From Sphingobacterium sp. ML3W (GTDB lineage: Bacteria; Bacteroidota; Bacteroidia; Sphingobacteriales; Sphingobacteriaceae), in the NCBI RefSeq assembly GCF_029542085.1, contig NZ_CP107036.1:4030001-4094000 (forward strand): DNA of 64,000 bases. The letters are read 5' to 3'. Shown here one piece after another: positions 56,959 through 64,000 of the stretch. Positions within the stretch are counted from its first letter, which is position 1; each line of letters starts with the position of its first letter. Made by a program: the position numbers and the translations under genes. The notes under the pieces are model-generated. The model made no database searches. It saw nothing but the letters and a program-made list of their open reading frames with translations, and was not told where the DNA came from.

Positions 56959-58128
56959 TTAGGAAAACGCATTGAGCCCAGTAATATCCTGCCCAGTGAT
57001 CAATAAATGAATATCATGTGTACCTTCATAAGTAATAACCGACTCAAGATTCATCATATGTCGCATAATTGGAAAATCCCCAACAATGCCCATTCCTCCC
57101 AAAATCTGCCGGGATTCACGCGCAATCTGTAAAGCCATATTCACATTATTCCGTTTGGCCATCGAAATTTGCTGTGGGGTTGCTTTCCCTTCATTCTTTA
57201 AAAGCCCCAAACGCCAGGACAACAACTGAGCTTTCGTAATTTCTGTCAGAAATTCAGCCAATTTTTTCTGTTGCAACTGAAACCCGCCAATCGGTCGGTC
57301 AAATTGTTGACGTTCCAGAGCATATTGAACAGCCGTTTCATAACAGTCGATCGCCGCTCCTATCACACCCCAAGATATTCCATACCGTGCAGAATTCAAA
57401 CAAGAAAGCGGCCCACGCATCGAGTTTACCTCAGGCAATACATTTTCAGCGGGAATAAAGACATCATGAAAAACCAGCTCGCCAGTTTTAGAAGCTCGTA
57501 AAGACCACTTATGTAATGTTTCCGGTGTTTCAAAACCATCCATTCCACGTTCAACAATTACCCCTCGCACTTTTCCCGCCTCATCACGTGCCCAAACTAC
57601 AGCAAGATCACATACTGGTGAGTTTGTAATCCACATCTTAGCACCGTTCAATAAAAAACCACCATTACTCGCTGTCAATCGCGTTTCCATCCCTCCGGGG
57701 TCAGAACCGTGGTTCGGTTCGGTTAAACCAAAAGAGCCCACAAGGTCCCCGGAAGCAAGTCCCGGCAAATATTTACGGCGTTGCTCCTCGCTGCCATAGG
57801 TATATATCGGATACATCACCAAAGAAGATTGCACCGAAGCAGCCGAACGAACCGCAGAATCACCGGCCTCCAATTCCTGCATAATCAAACCATAAGAAAT
57901 CTGATCTAATCCCGCACCACCATATTCTACTGGAATATAAGGACCTAAAGCACCTATTGCACCAAGTTTGGGCATCAACCCTGCTATGGCCTGATGTGCC
58001 TGTGCTGCATCTTCTATAACTGGTTTTATCTCTGACCGAACAAAATCCCGAACAGCACGACGGACAAGCTTGTGCTCCTCCGATAAAAGGTCATCCACTT
58101 GAAAATAATCAACATTTATTTGTTTCAT
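56959..58128 (-). CDS. Glutaryl-CoA dehydrogenase
   Basis: A 389-residue acyl-CoA dehydrogenase of the glutaryl-CoA type, which oxidises and decarboxylates glutaryl-CoA to crotonyl-CoA. Diagnostic motifs: VRSAASVQSSLVMYPIY with the substrate arginine, FGLTEPNHGSDP, LNSARYGISWG and the catalytic glutamate in TYEGTHDIH followed by ITGLNAF. These separate it from the shorter-motif acyl-CoA dehydrogenase at 25340. It is divergent from lysine catabolic genes and fits as the late step of that pathway. Confidence 0.92.
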   Translation of the reverse strand: MKQINVDYFQVDDLLSEEHKLVRRAVRDFVRSEIKPVIEDAAQAHQAIAGLMPKLGAIGALGPYIPVEYGGAGLDQISYGLIMQELEAGDSAVRSAASVQSSLVMYPIYTYGSEEQRRKYLPGLASGDLVGSFGLTEPNHGSDPGGMETRLTASNGGFLLNGAKMWITNSPVCDLAVVWARDEAGKVRGVIVERGMDGFETPETLHKWSLRASKTGELVFHDVFIPAENVLPEVNSMRGPLSCLNSARYGISWGVIGAAIDCYETAVQYALERQQFDRPIGGFQLQQKKLAEFLTEITKAQLLSWRLGLLKNEGKATPQQISMAKRNNVNMALQIARESRQILGGMGIVGDFPIMRHMMNLESVITYEGTHDIHLLITGQDITGLNAFS

Positions 58129-58149
58129 AATCGTATAGTCTACATTAGC

Positions 58150-58162
58150 TTATCTAAGATAA
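58150..58162. promoter_or_regulatory. Palindrome in the divergent lysine-catabolism promoter region
   Basis: TTATCT-A-AGATAA, a 13-base palindrome 22 bases upstream of the glutaryl-CoA dehydrogenase start. It could be an operator for this and the divergent genes. Confidence 0.35.
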
Positions 58163-58199
58163 TAAAATATTTTCAAAATGAACAATATTCACACATAAC

Positions 58200-58230
58200 T
58201 TGTTTAACAGAATTTTATTCCCTATATTTA
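58200..58230 (+). promoter_or_regulatory. Promoter of the semialdehyde dehydrogenase/lysine aminotransferase operon
   Basis: TTG at 58200, 20 bases, then TATATTTA at 58223-58230, near consensus. It lies 28 bases before the start codon. Confidence 0.5.
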
Positions 58231-58258
58231 ATATATTCCACGAATAAAATAAACCATT

Positions 58259-59788
58259 ATGATAAAAAAAGAACTTAAAATACTCGGCATAACATCCCAG
58301 AATTTAGGCTCGTCAACAGGGCAAAAGTGGTTTTCTGGTGGTGAGGTATTCGTATCCCTATCTCCTGTAGATGGAAAACTCATTGCAAAAGTGTCTGGTA
58401 GCAGCCAGAAGGATTATGAGACAGTCATCGGTGATGCTCAAAACGCATTCAAAGCATGGCGACTTATCCCCGCTCCCAAGAGAGGAGACATTATCCGTCA
58501 ACTAGGCGATAAATTACGAGAATTGAAACCGACACTCGGAAAATTAGTCTCCTATGAGATGGGAAAATCCTATCAAGAAGGCATGGGGGAAGTACAAGAA
58601 ATGATTGACATCTGTGACTTCGCGCTGGGGCTATCCCGACAACTCTATGGCAATACCATTCATTCCGAACGTCCCGGCCATCGCATGTATGACCAATACC
58701 ATCCTTTAGGTGTAGTCGGTATTATTACCGCCTTTAATTTCCCTGTAGCCGTTTGGGCATGGAATACAGCCATCGCTTTGGTTTGCGGAAACACAGTCGT
58801 ATGGAAACCCAGTGAGAAAACGCCACTATGTGCCATTGCCTGCCAAAAACTATTAGCAGAAATCCTCCATAACAATGGATTACCTGAAGGTATCTCCAAC
58901 CTGGTCATGGGCGACAAAGAAGTCGGTGAATGGCTTGCTGCTGACAACCGCATCTCCTTGGTGTCGGCAACAGGATCAACACGGATGGGAAAAGAAGTTG
59001 CTGTTACTGTCGCACAACGCCTGGGCAAAACGCTCTTGGAACTTGGCGGCAACAATGCGATTATTGTTACCCCAGATGCGGACCTCAACATGACAATCAT
59101 CGGCGCCGTATTTGGTGCCGTGGGAACAGCAGGACAACGCTGCACCAGTACACGACGACTGATTATCCATGAGAGTATCTACGACAAAGTCAAGAAGCAA
59201 CTGACAAAAGCCTATGGTCAATTAAAAATTGGCGACCCTTTGGACACGAAAAATCATGTAGGACCATTGATTGATAAAGCCGCTGTAAAATCATACTTAA
59301 ACGCACTAGACAAAATTAAAACACAAGGGGGAAAACTTCTTATTAAAGGAAAAGTACTAGAAGGCAAAGGTTACGAAAGTGGTTGCTATGTACAGCCCGT
59401 TATCGCCGAAGTCGAAAATCATTATGAGATCGTGCAACACGAAACTTTCGCTCCAATTCTATATTTAATAAAGTATCAAAGCGACATAGACAATGCTATC
59501 GCCTTGCAAAATGGTGTCAGCCAAGGCCTGTCCTCAGCTGTGATGACAAACAATCTGAGAGAAGCCGAACTATTTCTCAGCGCCGCCGGATCGGATTGTG
59601 GCATAGCAAACGTCAATATCGGTACCTCAGGTGCAGAAATCGGTGGGGCCTTTGGCGGAGAAAAAGATACCGGAGGTGGTAGAGAATCTGGTTCGGATGC
59701 ATGGAAAGCATATATGCGTCGCCAGACAAATACCATTAATTACACAACAGACTTACCATTGGCACAAGGTATAAAATTTGATTTATAA
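58259..59788 (+). CDS. Alpha-aminoadipate semialdehyde dehydrogenase (ALDH7 type)
   Basis: A 509-residue aldehyde dehydrogenase of the ALDH7 (antiquitin) family. It oxidises 2-aminoadipate 6-semialdehyde, in equilibrium with piperideine-6-carboxylate, to 2-aminoadipate with NAD. The catalytic cysteine is in TAGQRCTST, the general base glutamate in LLELGGNN, and the ALDH7 ending GSDCGIANVNIGTSGAEIGGAFGGEK is present. The next gene, 19 bases on, is the lysine aminotransferase that makes its substrate. The protein is cytoplasmic. Confidence 0.93.
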   Translation: MIKKELKILGITSQNLGSSTGQKWFSGGEVFVSLSPVDGKLIAKVSGSSQKDYETVIGDAQNAFKAWRLIPAPKRGDIIRQLGDKLRELKPTLGKLVSYEMGKSYQEGMGEVQEMIDICDFALGLSRQLYGNTIHSERPGHRMYDQYHPLGVVGIITAFNFPVAVWAWNTAIALVCGNTVVWKPSEKTPLCAIACQKLLAEILHNNGLPEGISNLVMGDKEVGEWLAADNRISLVSATGSTRMGKEVAVTVAQRLGKTLLELGGNNAIIVTPDADLNMTIIGAVFGAVGTAGQRCTSTRRLIIHESIYDKVKKQLTKAYGQLKIGDPLDTKNHVGPLIDKAAVKSYLNALDKIKTQGGKLLIKGKVLEGKGYESGCYVQPVIAEVENHYEIVQHETFAPILYLIKYQSDIDNAIALQNGVSQGLSSAVMTNNLREAELFLSAAGSDCGIANVNIGTSGAEIGGAFGGEKDTGGGRESGSDAWKAYMRRQTNTINYTTDLPLAQGIKFDL

Positions 59789-59807
59789 ACCATTCAGATT
59801 CGAAATT

Positions 59808-61094
59808 ATGAGCAACGTACATGAAAGACTAAGTAAACATATATTGGCAGACGGGTTTCCACTGGTCATGGATATGGAAAAATCGCACGGCTCTTATGTT
59901 GTCGATGAAAATGGGGACGAATACCTGGATATGTTTAGCATGTTTGCCTCTATGGCTGTTGGCTATAACCATCCCCATTTGGTCAAGCATCGTGAGTTTC
60001 TGGGCAAGATGGCAGTCAACAAGCCTGCTATATCGGACATCTACCCCAAAGAATTCGCAGATTTTGTGGATACCTTCGACCGTGTGGCAATACCAAAAGA
60101 ACTCCCCTATGCATTTTTTATTTCCGGTGGAGCACTGGCCGTGGAAAATGCATTGAAAGCAGCCTTTGACTGGAAAACTAGACTTAATTTCGCTCAGGGC
60201 ATACAAAAAGAAGCGAGTCAGGTCATACATTTTAAACAGGCTTTTCATGGTAGATCGGGCTATACTCTCTCCTTAACAAATACGCAGGATCCCCGAAAGT
60301 ACATGTATTTTCCAAAGTTCAATTGGCCTCGTATTGTAAATCCCAAATTAACGTATCCACTAACGTCAGAAAATATCAGCCAAACAATAACCGTAGAGGA
60401 GAGGGCAATCGCAGAAATCAATCAGGCCATCCACGACAATCCCAACGATATTGCCTGCATTATCATTGAGCCAATACAGGGCGAGGGTGGAGACAATCAT
60501 TTTCGAAAAGAATTTTTCCAACACCTGCGTCAGATCTGCGACAAGAATGAAATTCTCCTGATTTTCGATGAAGTACAGACAGGGCTGGGTATTACCGGAA
60601 AAATATGGGCTTATCAACATTATGATATTATACCGGATGTACTTGCTTTTGGTAAGAAAGCTCAAGTTTGTGGGATATTAGCGAACAAGGAAAAATTTGA
60701 TCAAGTGGAACATCATGTGTTCAAAGAATCCAGCCGGATCAACTCCACCTTTGGGGGAGATTTTATAGACATGCTCCGCTTTAAACTAATTCTTGAAGTG
60801 ATCGAACAGGAAAATCTCTTGGCGAATGCTGCTGAAAAAGGAACTTATCTTAAGAGTAAACTACAGAAAGTTATGAAAGATAGGCCGCAACTCAGCAATT
60901 TAAGGGGTGAAGGGTTATTTGTAGCGCTGGATTTTGATTCCGCAGATTCCCGTAACGAATTTATCAAAAGGGCTTATGCCAACAAATTGATCATGCTGGG
61001 CTGTGGTGAAAAAAGTATACGATTCAGACCGCATCTTAATATCAACAAGGAGGATATTGATAAAACGATTATGATCATCGAAAACAGTCTATAA
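59808..61094 (+). CDS. lat: L-lysine 6-transaminase
   Basis: A 428-residue class III aminotransferase. It moves the epsilon amino group of lysine to 2-oxoglutarate, giving aminoadipate semialdehyde for the upstream dehydrogenase. The PLP lysine is in AFGKKAQVCG, the PLP aspartate in LIFDEVQTGLG, and the whole N-terminal block (HILADGFPLVMD, SHGSYVVDENG) resembles LAT of actinobacteria and flavobacteria. The ATG at 59808 is preferred to an in-frame start at 59778 that overlaps the dehydrogenase. A terminator follows. Confidence 0.92.
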   Translation: MSNVHERLSKHILADGFPLVMDMEKSHGSYVVDENGDEYLDMFSMFASMAVGYNHPHLVKHREFLGKMAVNKPAISDIYPKEFADFVDTFDRVAIPKELPYAFFISGGALAVENALKAAFDWKTRLNFAQGIQKEASQVIHFKQAFHGRSGYTLSLTNTQDPRKYMYFPKFNWPRIVNPKLTYPLTSENISQTITVEERAIAEINQAIHDNPNDIACIIIEPIQGEGGDNHFRKEFFQHLRQICDKNEILLIFDEVQTGLGITGKIWAYQHYDIIPDVLAFGKKAQVCGILANKEKFDQVEHHVFKESSRINSTFGGDFIDMLRFKLILEVIEQENLLANAAEKGTYLKSKLQKVMKDRPQLSNLRGEGLFVALDFDSADSRNEFIKRAYANKLIMLGCGEKSIRFRPHLNINKEDIDKTIMIIENSL

Positions 61095-61096
61095 AA

Positions 61097-61142
61097 AAAT
61101 GCAGTACTATCGGTGACTAATCCACAAATAGTACTGCATTTA
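61097..61142. terminator. Bidirectional terminator
   Basis: AAATGCAGTACTAT and its complement around a 17-base loop, with A-run and T-run flanks. It ends the lysine operon and the convergent suppressor-of-fused gene. Confidence 0.82.
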
Positions 61143-61165
61143 TTGAACAATATTGACCAAGGTCA

Positions 61166-61960
61166 TTATTTTCTACAAACATTTGGACGATCTATGTCCA
61201 CAAGTTCTGATATTCCATATTCATCAAAAAGATCCAATAGAGCATCTGTTCCTTCTTCCAGTTTGAAATCCATCTCTTCCTTATAAACCGGAATCATTGC
61301 ATAGAAATTAATGATATTGCCATCTTTTGTTTTAAGTTCTAAAAATTCCTCATCAAAGCTCAACATCGGAGGCAATAGGAGCATACAGCCAAAACCGGTA
61401 TTTGCTATTTCTTCGGCCTCCATCCCATTAGGAATAGTATGACCATAGCCTAACCATGTTTTATACTCATGTGGAAAACGCGCTAACCTTTTCAAAAAGT
61501 AAACTGGCCAGTAGTTGTTATCATCCTGAAACTCTTCATCGCCTATTTTCCAATCAGCAGGAAGAACAACCATTAACTCGGCACGCTCATAGGCTTCCTT
61601 ATCGTCTATTTCCTCTGGAACATTCATGGGAAGGTCGCTCATACCAGAAGTTACCAGGATATTGTATGGATAGTTCGCACTAGGCTTTATCCAGTGTACA
61701 TCAATATGCACCAATTCGGATATAATTTCGTGAAAGACCAGATCTGGTTCAGCGATATATTTTGTCAAATGCTCCTCTATCTCTTCAAGATACACACATT
61801 GTACCTCAGGGAATAGATCTTTCGGATCTTTTTCCTCAGGCTGACTTTCATAACGATATATAGTCGAACCTCCGGCAGTAATTTCAACATCTTTCTTTTC
61901 AGTGGAAGATTCGTCCTCTCCCCCGCTCATGATTTTTTTGACTTTATCCCAAAATGACAT
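61166..61960 (-). CDS. Suppressor of fused (SUFU) domain protein
   Basis: A 264-residue acidic cytoplasmic protein. After a charged, low-complexity N-terminus (1-40) comes a SUFU-like domain with features such as HIDVHWI, TSGMSDLPM, AELMVVLPADW, WLGYGHTIPNG and LPPMLSF. Bacterial SUFU domains occur as immunity proteins against polymorphic toxins and as stand-alone proteins of unknown role. No toxin gene is adjacent here, so the function is unknown. Confidence 0.85.
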   Translation of the reverse strand: MSFWDKVKKIMSGGEDESSTEKKDVEITAGGSTIYRYESQPEEKDPKDLFPEVQCVYLEEIEEHLTKYIAEPDLVFHEIISELVHIDVHWIKPSANYPYNILVTSGMSDLPMNVPEEIDDKEAYERAELMVVLPADWKIGDEEFQDDNNYWPVYFLKRLARFPHEYKTWLGYGHTIPNGMEAEEIANTGFGCMLLLPPMLSFDEEFLELKTKDGNIINFYAMIPVYKEEMDFKLEEGTDALLDLFDEYGISELVDIDRPNVCRK

Positions 61961-62007
61961 ATGAAGTGAATAAATGGTTAATTTTCTAAATTACATTTGC
62001 ATTTCAA

Positions 62008-62457
62008 TTATTCAAGAACAGCGACTACTGGCTGCCGAAATTTTGTTTTGACTGGCTTTCCCTTGACTAAAGCTGGCATCCACTGCGGTGATTTCCGCAT
62101 CGCCGCCAATACGGCTTTTGCAAATTCAGGGCTTACATTCTCCCGATTCTCAATTTCAATATTACAAATAGCTCCATCTTCACAAACGATAAAATTAAGA
62201 ATCGCTGTTTGTTTGGGGCCATACTTTACGTAAGCGACACTATCCATAGCACCCACGGTACGTGTCAGATCGAGGTTATTTTGCAAGAATCTTGACCATG
62301 CCCTTATCCCACCCTTAAAATAAGGAAAATCATCCACATTTTGGACTAGACTATCTGCAGGAATATTACGAACAGCAGCAGTCTGCGCCTGTGAAGTCAA
62401 ACAAACGATAAAAAGCAGAACTGTCGAAACAGTAATTTTAAATTTTGGTGAATACAT
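62008..62457 (-). CDS. Periplasmic TonB C-terminal-like protein
   Basis: A 149-residue protein with a signal peptide (ending SQAQ) and a TonB-C-like domain: FPYFKGG near residue 45, LNFIVCEDGAICNIEIEN, and WMPALVKGKPVKTKFRQPV. It has no membrane anchor or proline-rich linker, so it cannot act as a full energy-transducing TonB. It may bind outer-membrane receptors or other partners, which is inference. It lies between the SUFU and unknown genes on the same strand. Confidence 0.8.
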   Translation of the reverse strand: MYSPKFKITVSTVLLFIVCLTSQAQTAAVRNIPADSLVQNVDDFPYFKGGIRAWSRFLQNNLDLTRTVGAMDSVAYVKYGPKQTAILNFIVCEDGAICNIEIENRENVSPEFAKAVLAAMRKSPQWMPALVKGKPVKTKFRQPVVAVLE

Positions 62458-62529
62458 AGCCTATCCCATCCATAATCATACCATTTTAACGCGTATTTGG
62501 ACCAACTTATTACTTTACTTTCTTCAGAT

Positions 62530-63513
62530 TCAATTTAGGGGCATATCAACATCCGTGATAAAAGCACCTTGATCATCCAGCAAAAAGCTAATTGGTTGTT
62601 CTGGATTTTTAATAATTTCGAACAAGGTCAAACCCCAGGGTTTCCAGAAATTTTCCAGTACCTGACCGTAGGTCTTATTCTGCCAATGATCAAATATAGG
62701 TTTCATAGACATATCCGCTAACGGCATAGGTTCAACATAGACTTTCTGAGGTGTATTTAAATAGGTGTAATCCGGCAGGCGGTTAAAAAGATAAGCAGAG
62801 TAGAAATAGCGCGCACACAACTCTTCAAACTGTATGGGGTGAAGCTTTTTCCCTGCAATCGTCTTCAATATGTCTTCATGATAGATATTGTTTGTTGCAT
62901 TATCCTGAAGGCAAGCAATAACCGCAAAATCTTTCATTCGAATAGAAAAAATAAGAGTATTTATTTCATCACGATACATAAAAGTATCAGGCGCATTTTC
63001 TACTGGAACTACAACAAGGGAAAATGGGAAAGTATTTTCAAATTCCATCGGAACGACCAACGACTGCAACATGGCGTGCAAGTTGGTAAAACGTTGCGCC
63101 AAAGCCTGCGAAAAGTTCATGTCTTCACCTGAAGCTTTCTGCTGACGGATTCCAGCAAGAATTTCGTTATAGACAACGCCATAGATGATTTTTGTCATCC
63201 ATTGAAAAAGTAGCAAAGGATCTACTTGGCTGACCGCTTCGTAGCCCTGCTCAAATGATTGCTCAACGGCACGTTCCATTTGTTCTATTGCTTCAGCTGT
63301 ATCAATCGAACATGGAAGCTTGAGTGACTTATAAGTCACTAGATTCTCATCCAACATTTTGAAAGGCTTATCTTCCAATTGAAAAGATTTCATCATCCAA
63401 ATAGGAAAGACCTGGATGCTCTCCTCCTCAGACTGAAGTTTATTGCCTGTTAAAAAACAAATAGTTGGATCAAACTGAAATTGTTTGAATGGATTATACA
63501 AAGTTGTTGCCAT
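62530..63513 (-). CDS. Uncharacterised protein
   Basis: A 327-residue soluble-looking protein. No family is recognised with confidence. The N-terminal part has CFLTGNKL, a cysteine motif seen at the start of some Bacteroidota proteins that may hold a metal, but only one such motif is visible. The rest is mixed helix and strand without signal peptide or membrane segment. The ATG at 63513 is chosen over an in-frame start at 63549, as it begins cleanly with MATTLYNPF. It is divergent from the GbsR-like regulator. Confidence 0.65.
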   Translation of the reverse strand: MATTLYNPFKQFQFDPTICFLTGNKLQSEEESIQVFPIWMMKSFQLEDKPFKMLDENLVTYKSLKLPCSIDTAEAIEQMERAVEQSFEQGYEAVSQVDPLLLFQWMTKIIYGVVYNEILAGIRQQKASGEDMNFSQALAQRFTNLHAMLQSLVVPMEFENTFPFSLVVVPVENAPDTFMYRDEINTLIFSIRMKDFAVIACLQDNATNNIYHEDILKTIAGKKLHPIQFEELCARYFYSAYLFNRLPDYTYLNTPQKVYVEPMPLADMSMKPIFDHWQNKTYGQVLENFWKPWGLTLFEIIKNPEQPISFLLDDQGAFITDVDMPLN

Positions 63514-63660
63514 AATGCCAGCAAAGTTAATACAAATCAAAAAGGACACAAGAAAAGGAAAACCTTATTACGATATGGTGACTTGTTTATTGAATTTATT
63601 TTATTTTCAGAAATTTTTGAAAATTCAAAAACTATATATAAATTTGAGTAAGAAATAAAA

Positions 63661-64000
63661 ATGAAGATGGAATTACAAGAAGCAAAACAGCAATTTATAG
63701 ATACTTGGGGAGCCTTGGGTTCCGAATGGGGGATCAACAAATCCGTTGCTCAGGTACATGCATTACTCCTTTCTGCGAGCAACCCCATGTCTACAGACGA
63801 AATCATGGAGAAGCTGGTTATCTCCAGAGGTAATGCCAACATGAGTATCCGTCAATTGGTCGATTATGGTATTGTTTACAAAAAACATATTGCAGGAGAC
63901 CGAAAGGAATATTTCGTTGCGGAGAAAGACGTATTAAAATGGGCGATGAAAATTGCTGTTATGCGCAAGCAAAAAGAACTTGATCCGGTCATGGATATTC
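63661..64000 (+). CDS. GbsR/MarR-type transcriptional regulator (5' part)
   Basis: The gene begins at ATG 63661 and is cut by the window end after 113 codons. The N-terminus FIDTWGALGSEWGINKSVAQVHALLLSAS and the winged helix (MSTDEIMEKLVISRGNANMSIRQLVDYGIV, then a wing with GDRKEYFVAEKD) match the GbsR family, related to MarR, which controls osmoprotectant or other transport genes in other bacteria. The target here is unknown. Confidence 0.85.
   Translation, partial: MKMELQEAKQQFIDTWGALGSEWGINKSVAQVHALLLSASNPMSTDEIMEKLVISRGNANMSIRQLVDYGIVYKKHIAGDRKEYFVAEKDVLKWAMKIAVMRKQKELDPVMDI

Overview
The window looks like chromosomal DNA of a Bacteroidota bacterium, most likely Sphingobacteriaceae (Sphingobacterium or a close relative). 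Several lines support this. The gene content includes Bacteroidota-typical families (DUF2480, GLPGLI, a TonB-receptor-like barrel with a CarboxypepD-like N-terminus, GH20, GH109-like, a CarB without its C-terminal regulatory domain). Promoters are of the TTG-N19-TAnnTTTG type rather than TTGACA/TATAAT. Starts are not preceded by strong Shine-Dalgarno sequences although the 16S 3' end carries CCTCC. Genus assignment is inference.

Layout. 1-3.8 kb: tail of a DUF2480 gene, then DUF3108, DUF3109, a polyprenyl diphosphate synthase and a TerC-family membrane protein, closely packed. 4-12.7 kb: exported proteins, namely a C1 peptidase, two tandem 412-aa thioredoxin-domain paralogues, a prolyl oligopeptidase and an M1 aminopeptidase. 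12.8-18 kb: lpxH overlapping a Crp/Fnr regulator, a guanidinium-exporter-like SMR protein with a PrfA-box-like palindrome between them, prfA, four identical tRNA-Asp genes, a small Fe-S protein and an MFS transporter. 18-24 kb: a large secreted GH2 beta-galactosidase with a discoidin-like tail, then an ECF sigma factor followed by a membrane protein that joins an anti-sigma-like N-terminus to an HtrA-type protease. 24.4-34.4 kb: peroxiredoxin, acyl-CoA dehydrogenase, proB-proA-unknown, uvrB, upp, a YkuK-like RNase H fold protein, and pnuC with a NadR-like kinase (nicotinamide riboside uptake and phosphorylation).

34.5-49.6 kb: bacilliredoxin, amidohydrolase lipoprotein, GLPGLI/TonB-like pair, lipA, GH20 hexosaminidase, carB, a formylglycine-generating-enzyme homologue and a Tat-exported GH109-like oxidoreductase. 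GH20, the sulfatase-maturase type protein and GH109 together suggest use of amino-sugar glycans. 50.4-55.7 kb: a complete rRNA operon on the minus strand (16S, tRNA-Ile, tRNA-Ala, 23S, 5S) with two tandem promoters and boxA-like signals. 55.7-57 kb: a 1.3-kb gene-free segment upstream of the operon with an 11-bp-periodic repeat array, a cluster of ATGGAC words and an 18-bp perfect hairpin. 57-61 kb: a lysine catabolism cluster (glutaryl-CoA dehydrogenase, divergent from aminoadipate-semialdehyde dehydrogenase and lysine 6-aminotransferase). 61-64 kb: a suppressor-of-fused domain protein, a TonB-C-like protein, an unknown protein, and the start of a GbsR/MarR-type regulator.

No insertion sequence, prophage, CRISPR array or defence island was seen. 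The most interesting items are the repeat array upstream of the rRNA operon, the sigma factor with its anti-sigma/HtrA-like fusion partner, and the Crp/Fnr-palindrome-SMR arrangement.
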